Source: Isoetes taiwanensis
Lineage: Eukaryota; Streptophyta; Lycopodiopsida; Isoetales; Isoetaceae
Direction: 5' to 3'
Length of the DNA: 64,000 nucleotides
NCBI GenBank assembly: GCA_021234155.1
Contig: JAJEKV010000063.1
Span: forward strand, 2,944,948-3,008,947
Shown one piece after another: positions 11,830-24,249 of the stretch. Position numbers and translations under genes: made by a program. The notes below the pieces were generated by a model. That model was not told where the DNA came from and ran no database searches. It was given only the letters and a program-made list of their open reading frames with translations. Numbering within the stretch: the first letter of the stretch is position 1; each line of letters begins with the position of its first letter.

Positions 11830-14150
11830 AGAGAGTTTTAACTTCGAATGTATTCGAACATTGATTTCTCGGCCAATCTTCTGCCGCTGCTGAGAGTAGT
11901 GTTCGCGCCGACATGCCGCCAGTGTTTCAACGCTGCTGACCCACGCTGCCTGCCGACTATGACTTCTAAGCCTAAGCGAGCTGCAAATGAACAGCTTGAT
12001 GCTTTCAATATTCCATCTCTAAATGTCCAATAAGTAAGATGGCTGGCTCCCGGCCAAACAGCTGGAGCTGAATAACGGCAAAGAAAGAGCTGAGAACAGA
12101 AATGCAAGCCGAACAGCTGTCGAACTTCGGTACGAAAACTTTGAGCATGACTGAAATATGCCCATTTCACGGAGATAGTAGAATATTCGACCCGACCTAT
12201 TGACTGCATCGACAACAATACAACAGCGCGAAACTGTCGCTTGATCTTTCAGGCTTTAATGACGAGTTCCACTGCGCATAAACGCCAGCTTTATAGCGAC
12301 ATTTCTTTCAGTGATACTTTCACGCAGCAAACGTGATTTTGTCCCCTGAGCACAAAGGTATTGAATGTCTACTGACGTCACTGACTCTTTGAAATGATCG
12401 CAATGTTTTTAGTGTCACTGTGTGTTGCTTTCGTAATGATGTCAAATGGAGATGAACCCTCGGTGAATGTGCTGAAGTAATGAGGCTGCGCAAAATCGGC
12501 AGCGACGCTTGCTCCCAGATGCGAAGGAAACGAAAGGCTCTGCGCTTCCTAGCAAAAGGTGAAGCGATCAGAACCGCTGATGGAAGCAAAACCATCATCA
12601 CTCCCAGTAGGTGAGGATAACAATGCGCTAATCAGGCAACCATGATGGCACATGGTGAACTCTGTGGCTGACTGTTGAAGCGCTGCTCTTTGGCGCAGTT
12701 GAGACGCAGCAATAACATTCTGTTCACGCGGCTGTCACGCAGCTGTGTTTGCGCGTACGCACCATTCGCTGGCTCAGATGGCGTGACTTTTCCGAACCAA
12801 TGGCTTCAACGGCTTTCAAAGCCGGAGATAATGGCAATGTGCATGTCCCAAGCGGGCAATGCGTGAAATAAAGGAAGATGCCGGTTTATCGGCAATTTCC
12901 GATAGTGGTTCGCGCATGTATCTCTACACAGCACAAACCAAAAACTTAACAGCCGACCGTACCGCTGGAGCCTTCACCGACACCATTGCATCTTTCAACA
13001 CCATCACCTTCATAAAGCTGAGCTTTGTTTGCCAGGCTTCAGAGAATAAACTTTTAAAGGCCCGTAACCGGGAGAACGTACGCGGGCTCATTTACCATTC
13101 CTTAATCTCCAACCGTTGCTATCTGGACTTCTTAACTGCGGAGCAGGGCTTGCTCTTCCAAATGCTAAACGAAAGCAGGCATTCGCCGGCGGCTATTGGC
13201 GGTAGCGTAGAGCGATTTGAAGATGTCAAAATGACTCATATCGGCTCATTCCATTCGGCTCCTTTCGCACCTGAAGATGCCAGATGCATCGTGCAATTTG
13301 AATATTGCTAAGATGGGGAGATGGCGTTCGTAATACATATCCAGTTGTCGACGACGATATGCGGCATGTATTTCTAAACCGCGCTTGCGCGTATAACATG
13401 CGGAAACGGCTACGCTGGCGATAACGGTTGTACTGGCGTCGCGATATCGCCGTCTTCCTGTTGAAGGCCGTAATACGCTTTCCGCCTTCCATTCCGGAAA
13501 CTGTATTGTGGAGATGGCTTTTGTGTCGATTTCGTTACGACATTTTAGCATTTTACGCCCATGGTGGTTCACATGGAAGTTTAGGCTTCACGTGATTACG
13601 GTAGTCGACGGCGATTGGGAACCGTGACTGGCGAGATTGATTCTTCTTGTGATTTTCGGCGAACTTTAATTTTTGCCTGTTAATTCCGGCGGGAGTTGAC
13701 GAACCGTCCATGTGAGCGTGCTTGAGATCTTTACTTCGTCAATGCGCTTCCCGCCCACGGTCGAGAATTTGTTTGTTTAATACGCTAGTGAGGATTGTGA
13801 GGCGGGCTTTGCCATTTTCGTATACCCGTTAGCAATTTCAAAGGCGGTGATGGGCGTTAAACTTCACCGCCGGCGGTATCAACGGGAACGTATGCACTTC
13901 ATTCGGCGTCGTTTTCATCGCGCTTTATTCGAAGCCAAATGATATTCGGACCAGATCGACTTTCAGCCATCGCCTCAGGTCTTCAATCGCAAAAGATACA
14001 AAAAGAACCCGAACACCGGCGTCAGGCCGATGATAACAGAACTCCAGAAAATGGGCATGCGGGCGGATGGCAGTTTATATCCATTGAATCCGTTGAGAAT
14101 AACGGTCATTCGAGCGTTCAGTTGATACGTTACAACAATTGACGACAACC
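11830..14150. other. CpG-rich, highly diverged inner right arm
   Basis: This stretch is much richer in CG dinucleotides than the rest of the window and superficially looks bacterial. It is nevertheless the reverse-complement partner of the left arm: anchor blocks such as TTTAGAGATGGAATATTG (about 12,005-12,025 by complement) and GCGTTGAAACACT (about 11,925) are shared. The open frames here (for example 12,859-13,311 on plus and 13,246-13,572 on minus) match no family I know and are not conserved in the left arm. I regard the composition as degraded or mis-called sequence and not as a gene island. Confidence 0.6.
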
Positions 14151-15044
14151 AACATAGAAACAGAGATTGAGGGTGGTGAGCATTAGGAATCACGATACCA
14201 TTTCAGCAGAATGAATGCTTCGTGGGAAATAAGATGAATATTAAGTGACATACTTTGCAATGTGAAAGAGGTTTGCTCACGATGTGAAGCAAGGTTATGG
14301 TGTTTGTGTTTGAATCGTATCTGAAGTCTTTGACTACTTTGGCTATTAGATTCTTTAAATATTGCTATTTAGAAGTATAGCAAAATGAAGTTTTAACTCT
14401 TTGAAACAGTAAACTTTCTTTGACTAGTTGGCATTTTTAGAAATATGATATGTGTTTCGACTAACATAATACGAAACATTCATAAAATTATGAACGTGAA
14501 AGGTCAAAACCATCCTTGTTTAAAAGGATCATATGATCTTGAAATCTTGGCGGCTCAAATACGTAAATTAAGCACAGTGTGATCATGGCGTGCGTAAATA
14601 GAAACACAAATATTGAACACAACCAGCACTCAAACAAGCTCAGTATTTTAATAAACCAACTATATACTAACACTTACACTGAAAATAGACTGTTCTTTCT
14701 TTCCTTTACTTAAACTATTTTCAAGATGGACTCATAACGATAATACATATGCAAAAAGGGACACCTCGTGCATGTATGATCCACTGTGACGATAAAATTA
14801 AACACAATACTCATTCCTATTTGTTGTCTAAAATAACTTTACCACTCTTAGTACTGAGATCGTATCCTTTTCAAAACATATTATTTTTTCCAAGGGGATC
14901 GCACCCGGTGAGAATATGCATTATGCAGCAATGGGCATGCTTAGAGATTGGCGTCGTGTGATCCACTTTCTTCATTTGTTTGTCAAATTGGAATTAAACA
15001 CCGGTACTTCTGGGTTTTATTGCGTGACGTGGGCATGGAGTGGG

Positions 15045-15297
15045 ATGCTAGGATTATACGCCGGCATGGACATCGCGAGATCAATTTATGTCTCGAACTG
15101 CCGCCGGCAATGTACATACATTATTTCCTTATTGATGTATACTTGTAAAGTTTGTGACATTCTTAATGCTATACTTTCCCTCGAAACCCTTGGTGAGGTT
15201 TTAACGGACGGTAATAAGTTCTTTAGCTCATAAGGTCCGTAGGCGATTGGTCTGGGTCAGATGATAAAAGAATATTCTATTCATTCTATTCTATTTA
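15045..15297 (+). mobile_element. LINE-like 3' end with (TTCTA)n-type tail, copy C
   Basis: It contains GGCATGGACATCGCGAGATC, the TTATTGATGTATACTTG stretch, GCGATTGGTCTGG, and a short tail of ATTCTATTCATTCTATTCT (15,272-15,297). It is the right-arm partner of copy B and is better preserved in its tail. No coding part remains. Confidence 0.55.
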
Positions 15298-18200
15298 ATG
15301 CTTTACCCCAGGTGCGCCAGAGTTATTGGTCCTTTTCAGGCATGGTTTTGAAGGGATGCATCGAGCATCATTTCATCCACGGAAATCCCTTTGGAGCTCT
15401 AGTAGTGCGTAAGTTGGCTTCAGCCCTTTTTCAAAAGCAAACACTTTATCAATAAATGGTACATATCCACGTAACTTCAAATAAGACATATATATTTCTT
15501 TTATTAAAGATAATCAAAATGTAATTTTACTATAGAGTCATCTTTTTCCAAAGATCACATAAAGCGAATTTTGAATAAGCTAAAAGGGTTGGAATATACT
15601 AAGTGCGTGGTGTGATCCACTGTATTTGTTGTCAATGAATAATAACACCAAGTCCCTCATCAATAGTCTCCCATTTTGCATATAAAATATGTATCATTCA
15701 AGTTATATTATGTTTATGAACTAAACTTTCAAGGGTCCCAAAACAAAATACAAAACAGCAATCAATAAGCCAACGCTTTTACCAACAACCAAAGCTTTTA
15801 TTAAACAGATTTTTATGTTATTTTATCAAACCTAACAATGTTTCCATATGTGACACTTTGAGTTAACTGATCCAAAAGGCTCGTAATGACATTTTATACA
15901 ATATGTCTTTTGGAGCTTTTGTCAATAAGTGGCGATAGCTACCTCTAATAGACAAATAATACACCATAAAACTCCATTTTTTCAACAACCACTGGATGCG
16001 TCTTATCAAACATTTTCTTCATTGCAAAGGGACGCCATTCTCGCCGAGGCTTGCACAATTGGCTTAAGGGTCATGGAACGACTTTCCAGGCTAGGCTCCC
16101 TGGCTTTACAGCGATAAAACTAGATGCCATTACCCTGAATGTATATCTTGAAAAACATATGCTAAAGATATTCATATGTTGGACAACAGCGATGCTAGTA
16201 ATGCTTTCCTAGTCTCAAATCCAGAACATCGATAAATATAGCCCAAAGAAAAATATTTGATTGATAGTCGAATATAAATCGAAGGGGAAGAAAAACAAAG
16301 GATCGCATGTGCTTGAAATCTCACCACATTTTACAAAGTGCGTATGCATTTTAGCGTGAGATTGTGATCCATTATTGAGGTACAAAGGTACCGGAAATAT
16401 CCTCTCTTCAAATCCCTTCCCCCCCTCCTTCCCTTTTTTTGCAATATACATCCATAGCATTTATTTTGAACCTATAGTTCTACCTATTCATTAGCATTAT
16501 GAATGTGGCTCCGGCGAATTAACTCATGAATCGCCATAAGATTCAGGATAGCATTCTCCTTGCGAGCCTATGGATGAATATCCTTTATGATCATGCACTT
16601 TATTGTTTGTAAGTGATGAGCTATGGCTAATGTAGAATACTGAGCAATGATGGATACAGTGGAGAATCTGATTAGTCGTTGAATTGTAGAGCAGATGGGA
16701 ATATCTGATGAATGGGAAAACTGAAAAGTAGGAAAACGAATGAAAGTGGGTAAAATAAAACATGGCATGTAAGCCGCGTTTGCTTGTCATACATGCATAG
16801 CGTTATTGCTTAACTCTATGCTGCGCCCACGCCAGAAACACGGACACTGTGGAGACTTAGTTTAAATGAAGACCCGGCGGAAGGATACTGCGATAAGCGG
16901 CTAATGTGAACAATGGAAATCTTGGTGCAAAATTTGATAAGGTGGTTGGTGCATGTGAGCATATTACTTGCGATGGCCGAAAAGTAGCTGTACGAATTAC
17001 GCGTGATCACGATTTTCAAAAATCTTGAGACCATTAATGTGGTTGCAATGAATGCACAAGCATGTCCTAATTTCGCCATGTGGATGCCAAGTAAACACGC
17101 CCTCTTTCTACTTGCCAACTGTCGCGACTTTGGAAAAAATGCGCCAAACATCATTCAGTGCGAGAAACATGGCGTGGAGATGGCATCAAGATATGGGCCA
17201 TTTTGAGACTAAATCCGCCTAATGTTGCAACTGTGAAGATGAGTGAAAAAATCGCCGGGATTCACCATTTTGCCTTCCGCCATTTTGACGAGGCGAAATG
17301 ATGAGCAATGATCACATCGATGAAGGGAAAGTAGTGGAGGATCAAAAATCAAAACTGGATGTCTGCGCCAAGGGGCAGCAATCCCTTACATCGATGAGCG
17401 ACGCGGCGTTGCGATGGCGATTAAGTAACCGCGTAAGCGGTGGCCCAAAAGGAAAAAAAACACCGAAGAGACTTAGAGTGGTTTTAAAATTGAGCACGGA
17501 GCCAAAAGGAGATCTGCTTGAGGGGGCTTGTATGGCGCTGCACATCTTGACGTTAAAATTTCAAAGCCATTCCATTTTTAATAAAGAAAATGTACAAAAA
17601 ATCAACACTATTTAATTTACATTCTTTTGCCAAACCTCATAATATTTTCAAATCTCCTATAGGTATACCAAAACTTGTACAATCATACCTAAACGCAAAT
17701 GGGGTCGCTATCCCTTGGTCTAGATGAGGAATGAATGGTCCTATGGTTTGGAATTATTATTTTTACATCCATATCAAATCCTTGAAACCCTGTTATTCCT
17801 AAGCGAGGGAGTTGCACCACGGACTACCGGTCGTTGGATTAAAATTCGATCCTATGACCCTAGATCGTATGTTGGGGCCCTAAACTCTCGTTTTGCTTAT
17901 GATTGGGCACCTATGATTTTTTGAAATATGAAATACGATTTTAAGCTAAGGTTTTGAAGGTATTGAAGACCTCTATCTGACTTTGCCTAGCTTTTAGAAT
18001 GTAAATCACGGAGCTTCGAACCTCTACCAAAATAATTAGTAATGTAACTAAAGACTGCACTTTAACAATATACCAGGTGAGCTAATGCGGTTATTTTTAT
18101 TTGAATCTATGTTTTTCTTCTTAACTTATTTGATTGTTTTAGGATATATGGTCTATGGTTTCAGGAATTGTTATTTTTACATCCATATCAAATCCTCCTG

Positions 18201-18299
18201 GAACCCCCTATTATTTTGCTACATAATGCATATATATATCGAAAGAAATTATTTGGTTATATAGTGTTAAAGTTCTCTATTATGAACTATGGTAGAACC

Positions 18300-18560
18300 C
18301 ACGAAAATAAAGAAATATGAATGACGCCTATCCTTCAAAATTCTAAAGATAGTTGGGTGGCCCGAAATCTTACTTCACATAAAAATATTTGATTGGCATT
18401 TTGCTTGAAATGCTCGGAGGACAATTGTGCATCATCACCGATTGGAATCTTAAAATTACACAAGATGGTTATTGTAAGGTCATCCAAATCTTACTTTAAC
18501 ATAAAAGGAAATATTAGATTGGCATTTTTGCCAAAATGCTCGGAGGGACAATTGTGCACC
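18300..18560 (-). repeat. Tandem duplication, partner of 4,250-4,505
   Basis: Two copies of the GCATTTTGCTTGAAATGCTC-type unit, read in reverse complement to the left-arm pair. They confirm that the internal repeat structure of the two arms is the same. Confidence 0.7.
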
Positions 18561-19439
18561 ATATGGTGGAATATCAGATGGAATATATTGCATGCATATA
18601 TATTGAAAGAGACTTATCTATATGGGTATTTTGGTTTACTTTGATCTAAAAAAAGTGTCAAAGCTCATCTATTTAAATACTTTTTTCTTAATAAAGCAAC
18701 ACGAATATCACATATCCCTTGCAACCCTTGCAAAATTACATGCAAAATGTAAACTAATAATAAAAATACTGTAATTAAGTCCTCAATAATTTGAATGCAC
18801 ATTGTCTTAGAGCATTGGGGAACTTCCATAGTATTTTGGCATTTACAAGCTAATGACCCCCAAAATATTTTGCGATTGCAAAAGTCACTTATATGGTTAA
18901 TCTTATGGATATCTAAGATGTGATATCATTTCTTGATTACTTGCCTCTTCTTTAGACTCTATTCTAGCTAACAATCAAACAACCACCTTTCAAATTGTAG
19001 TAAAGTCCGGCAACGCCAGACACCGTAACTAGTTTTGTGTTAATTTTACTTATAGTGTCCCATATTCAACATCTTATACGATGTAGTACGATTGCTTCCT
19101 TATACTGATGAAAATTTACGTAACTCGTATGTTGTCACTCTCATCATGGGTGGCTCTTCTTGTTCTAGTAAAGAAGGAATTATTCATATATTATCTAATT
19201 GAAATGGGCCTCTTCATAATTTTCTTTAGTAATCCAACTTTAGGCGTAGTAAATTCTGTTTGAGATATAGTCAATCCAATATCCATTGCATTTAGTTTGT
19301 AAACCATTTAATTACAAGATATCAAAATTAAAAAGACTTTAGGGATAGCCACAGACTAAAGTTAAGATTTTGGTAAACCTAGGAATTAGGAGAAGTGACT
19401 TCTTCAAATGAATGTTTATTCTTATAATGGTGCTCTTTT

Positions 19440-19515
19440 TTTTCTTTGGTCCCATAGGCCGGTTGGTCTTCGTGGACGAAAAAAACCTATTTTATTCTAT
19501 TCTCTTCTATTCTAT
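19440..19515 (+). mobile_element. LINE-like 3' tail, partner of copy A'
   Basis: GGTCCCATAGGCCGGTTGG, TCTTCGTGGACG, an A-run and then TTTTATTCTATTCTCTTCTA. This is the best preserved version of the conserved 3' block in the arms and is the inverted partner of 3,285-3,350. Confidence 0.55.
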
Positions 19516-19670
19516 CCTCTCATATGTAAGGAACTTCAGGGCATGAACCTGAGAAGTAAACAGAGACCAAAATTGGTGCTAAGCTGCTTAGGATTGTATT
19601 TGAGATGTTTATAGACTTGTATGATGCTTCCTTGTAAGTAAGGAAATGTAAAACAACAAAAGAAAAATTG

Positions 19671-20800
19671 AGAATAGAATAGAATAGAATAGAATAGAAT
19701 AGAATAGAATAGTTTTTATGCGTCCTTGAGACCAATGCGACCTATGGGACCAGAAGGGCCCTTGACAAACTTATTATACATCAGGGTTAAAAAACCCATA
19801 GAAGGGTTTTGAGAGGAAAAAGCAGAGTAGCGATATGGAATCTTGTCAAGCGTAAGTATACATCATCATGAAATAAATGTGTATGTACATGTCAAGTACG
19901 TGCGAAGGACATAGCTGATCACCATGTCCATGACCTCGAAGGTATGATCCTGCTGTCAAATGCGGATCTTTGGAGTGCTCAATATCACATACCATTTGCA
20001 GCGGTTACGATAACTTCGGCATAGCAGCGTCAGGATTTGATCATATCTTTGGGCAACTTGGGGTATGAGATTCATCCTCAATGACTCCCATTTTGAAGAG
20101 CATTGGCGAACTTTGTCGGCGGTGGCTCGCAATCCATGCACATCTCAATTGAAGATGATGTGCCACAATGCGAATGGAGGCAATGAGTGCGTCTTTCATG
20201 GGCAAGTGGGTGCGCGGGTAGCATTATGAACCTCGTTCCAATGTGGGATTTATGTGGTACGGTAGTGTCGTCTTGACTACATTCCAAAGGCTGGCATCCC
20301 AAAGCAAACTTAAGCGTCGAATATTACCTCAAGCTATGGCGGTCGCCTCTGTTTGCACATGTATGCACACATTATCTGCACATTCCATCTAGCCATCCAT
20401 TGAGCTCTCTTTTCCCTCAGCGGAGCCTTGGCGTTGTGGCCCCATTGCCATGATATAAGCTAGTTTGGGAGCCGAGCAGCCGTCCATATTGGCTCCTATA
20501 CAAAGTAGACAATGTGGCCAGTCAGGGAGCCATCCCTCCTAGAAAAGAACAAGAATCACATTTCTACTTGGGTAGAATTTGATATGGAACATGGACTTCC
20601 ACCTAGTGCCATTACCAAGAGAGGCTTCTGCTGCTCAAGTCATTCCAAGTGGCAGGGACTCAGGCCCCATACTTCAACCCAAGTGTAAAAGGGCCAGTCA
20701 CTGGGCAGGCAGTGTGGCCGATGGGTCCTTACAACTCGCTCTATGGCCAGAGTCTTATGTGAAAGAACTTGAGGGAAAAAAGAGAATAGAGGAATAAATT
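19671..20800 (-). mobile_element. LINE-like 3' end with (TTCTA)n tail, copy D (minus strand)
   Basis: Eight AGAAT units (19,671-19,712) are followed by the complement of the conserved block and then by sequence that pairs with copy A at 2,160-3,060. This version is less CpG-rich than copy A, so it is probably closer to the true sequence. No reverse-transcriptase motif was found in the 1.1 kb adjoining the tail. Confidence 0.5.
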
Positions 20801-21929
20801 AAGAATAGAAACGATGCTTGATTGCAAAATGCGTCACGTTGTCATTATCCAGAAATTAAAGATGAATCGTAAAAGTATGGTTGGACGACTTCGGTCGTCT
20901 TCATAATTTTTTATTTTTTTATTTAGGAATGAGATATTTTTTTCATTAATTATAGATTGAAAAGTACATACTATTCAAGTATTTGACCCATTAGATAGAT
21001 CAAAATACCAAGAATAGGTAATAAGCATATCAAAATGTTATGCATAGAGAAATGCATATTGGCACAATATTAAAACATGTCAAAATTGTCAATAGTTATA
21101 GTAGATATGTAAGCAGTAAAGCAGTTCAAATGATGGGATTCGGTAGTCTCTATAGTATGACTTGATTACCGTCTTGGGTAATGCATTAAACATCCGTCGT
21201 ACCTGCAGTGACGGTACAATCAGCAATTACACGAAAAAGAGACATGTGTTAAAGAGGAAAGCAGGATGGGGCTGATTTTTAGGGTTGAAAGAAATGGAAA
21301 GGTGATCGGAGAAGAGGCTAGGGTGGGTATACTTTTGATTCAAAGCATCCAAGCGGTGGGAGGCGCAAAATTAGCCATTATGAGCAATAGAATTGTCATA
21401 GCATCTTCTTTCTACTATATAGTAGTAGTAGCATTCACTGTAGAATAGAAAAGCTCTGTCATCACACATGTTTTGGTCTCTATAAACAGAATAATGTGTA
21501 CATTTGATATGTGCTACAAAATTCATATACCCACTGAATTTGAGACTAGAAAATCTTCAAACTGGGAATATTACAGCCGGGTATCTTAGATTTCAGGTAA
21601 AACATCTTGGCTTTGACGGTGTTTATCATCCCAAATATCGATGCCTCGGTATGATCAAAACTGGTATCAGATCCCTCATGTAGAACTCCATATATTCTAA
21701 ATTAGGTAGAACGAGAATTGTTGTCGGTATGTGAATAATGCAATTTGAATAAATTTATAATGGCCATAGAAATTTCAATATTATTGCATCGTCATCAAAG
21801 GAGCCATCTCATTACGCAATGCGTGAAGAAGCCGTGCTTGACATTTTGCAAATCATCGGTATTAATTTTTAATCCCGGCATGGGTGCTTCCCATCTGGAG
21901 ACATGCAGATGCAATAGCTGCAAATGTTC

Positions 21930-24130
21930 CATGGAAATGATAAAGACAAATGAGTATTATAGTAAGCATCATTCTGAAAAAATTAAGCTTTTTAGCAGAG
22001 TACTCTCATACGTTCCACCACATCCATGGAAATTTCTACCAAGTGATATGAACCATTAACTATTAGATTATCCCATAGAATAATTTGAGGGATAAAGGCT
22101 CAAGACCACAATTTGATCTACTAGGCGAAAACTTTGCAACATTTTCCATCATTTTAGGAGGCTTTTATTGTGTGACCAAATAAATTATGATACCTTTGGG
22201 GTACAATGGGACAGCCAAAATATTTTTTACAAAGTTTTTATTCTATCGTCATTAATTCTCGATTAAGCAGCTTTTAGGGTATGTCATTGTTTGCAAGCAT
22301 ATTATAAGATAGAAGAGACTTTGTAATTTGCTTTTGCCTCACAGGGATGATCAATAACACATGGGGTGGAGTAATGCTAAAAGATTCAACAATGTAGCTT
22401 TTAATATAATTGAAAATTTCTTATCAAGAGATAGAGGTACCTCTCATCTTTCTCTTGAGCACAATCCCATGTGAAATCACCTATTGCCCACCTTAAATCA
22501 TAAATGGTAGTGAAATCCCACTTTTCATTCTTATGGATCCTAGAATGTTTAAGTAGCAAAGAGTCCCTGGTTGAAGAGCAGAAGTTTAGAGATAGAAGTA
22601 TGCATTTGAGTGTTACTCCTCGTGCTCAAAGCAACCTTACAGAATCTTATTCCAAGCAATAAACATATTTCTCCTTGATAGGCAGAGATGTTTGGGGCAA
22701 GAATTTTGGATAAGCGGAGGAAAAGAAAGATTGTGCTCATTAGTAGGATGACCTTTGAAGCATTCCAACTAGTACTTGAAGTAAAAGCGATTGAAGCAGT
22801 TGTTTTATGGAAAAGGAGCTCTCGGATATATTTACCAACTAAAATGAGCCACAAAGAAAAGGTTTTGCAATATTCCAGTTTGGGCTCGGTTAAATAATTC
22901 AGTTTTGATCCGGATACCTTTTTCCCCAAATAAAGTTCCTAATAATTTTTCTGGAGTTTGAAGATAGGCAGTTTTGGGCAAAGCAAAATGAGAGGAGAAA
23001 TAGATGTAATGAACTTACAATAACGGCTATGTGGTGCTTCCAATAAGAGAGAGACAATATGGGATTCCACCGGACATATTATTATTGTCTAAAGAAAAGA
23101 GAGTAATCGAGAAGGTTGGTAGCTTGAGAAGTTGAGACAATTAATTCACATATACTTTGTTGATCTATCATAATTATGCTACATTTAGAGATTAGAGGTA
23201 CGGTACCAAAACTAGGAATTATATCAGAGATACATGAGATGTTTGGTGTCATTTTAGGGAAACTAAAGAATCATGACATATTGCAAGATGTTCATGTTGG
23301 TAGTATTATCGGTGGAAATCAATCCCTCAATATTCCCTAGATGAATGTGATGATTAATAACTCTAACAAGGATCTCGGTAGTAATAATGATAAAAGGGCC
23401 AAGGGCGACCTTGTCTAACCCCTCATGAGGAAAAAAGGTTATGGAGAGAGCCATTAATTAGCAGGTGGGTGAGATCGAGTTTAAACCATGGATAGGTTTA
23501 GTATTTTATGGAAAAAAGCTTACCAAAGGCATGTCCATGGAATTCTGATGAGCAGGTGTCAAAAGGCTTTAGAGAAGTCCAATTTCAAGAGGCCACAATT
23601 TTGTTTGGTATACTTGTTCAATGAAGACCTTCAACATGACAATATAATTGTCACAAGATATATCTATTGGGGGAGAAATGAAGATTGAGAAGGACTAATA
23701 TTATTTTGAGATGTCCGGGCGGCAGTTTTACGTCGGTCAAGGGTAAAGATATCCTCGACCTGCGTCTCAAGCAGTCCTTCAAAGGGTTCTCTGTTCAAAT
23801 GGTTTAATATTCTAGTACATTATAGAAGATTTTTGTGCGGATACAATAGGAGCCAATTGCCTGTCCCCTCGCTGACAATTCCCACGAACCAATTATCCAT
23901 CAAACACCTGATCTCATTGACCTTTCCCGAGAAAACAACCAACCCTTAATTCTAGATAGATTTGATGGCTTATCCCAGTTGCAATCCAGTTGAGCACAAG
24001 AAGAAATAAGCACAAAGATATGGTTGTTCATGATTCGAGAAAAGCAATTAATAACATGGACTTGATTGGCTTCGGAGCCCAGGTTATTAGAAAATAATGA
24101 TATCAATGAGGAAATACAAATTATCAAAGG
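21930..24130 (-). mobile_element. L1-type LINE ORF2, reverse transcriptase to zf-RVT, decayed
   Basis: On the minus strand, with frame changes, the reverse-transcriptase motifs appear in order: RYIL then DNYIVM (about 23,660-23,630), LDFSKAFDT (about 23,590-23,560, the first catalytic-Asp motif), a GVRQG block with PFIIITTEILVRVI (about 23,425-23,360) and NMNILQYVMIL (about 23,295-23,265) where the FADD motif should be. The catalytic Asp pair is not visible in that last motif. Downstream (22,300-22,000) is the zf-RVT region that also occurs at 386-900. Stops and frameshifts throughout make it inactive. At its 5' side it meets an oppositely oriented piece carrying the missing N-terminal half. 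The inner part from 22,773 downwards is inside the palindrome arm. Confidence 0.8.
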
Positions 24131-24249
24131 CGTTTAGGTTTCGATTAAATTCATGTGCATCAATTTAGATCAAATTGGACAAAGGCATCATTAACTTCAA
24201 CATTGGGAATATGGACACTATTGAACAAATAATGAGTTGGTTCCATTAA

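Larger units (their letters stand above)
11768..22773 (-). repeat. Right arm of giant inverted repeat (palindrome)
   Basis: Reverse complement of the left arm, about 700 bp shorter in total through many small deletions. The part nearest the centre (about 11,830-14,150) is the most diverged and is strikingly CpG-rich, while its partner at 9,300-11,650 has ordinary A+T-rich plant composition. Further out (14,200-22,773) the match is easy to follow. The arm may continue past 22,773, because the partner of that position is the first base of the window. No intact gene is seen inside it; the open frames near 12.3-14.2 kb have no counterpart frame in the left arm and are not supported. Confidence 0.9.

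Noticed and set aside
12675-13311. A 150-codon secreted or enzyme-like protein in the G+C-rich zone
   Set aside because: No family recognised, no counterpart in the paired left arm, and it lies in the most doubtful sequence of the window.
11830-14200. A bacterial gene island or contamination, suggested by CpG-rich sequence and several open frames including a membrane-like one at 13,975-14,193
   Set aside because: The stretch aligns in blocks as the reverse complement of the plant-like left arm, the frames are not conserved there, and none shows a recognisable bacterial family.
1-22773. The arms as terminal inverted repeats of a giant DNA transposon (Maverick or Mutator type)
   Set aside because: The arms run into one another with a loop of about 57 nt, leaving no room for internal genes, and no transposase, integrase or polymerase B was found.
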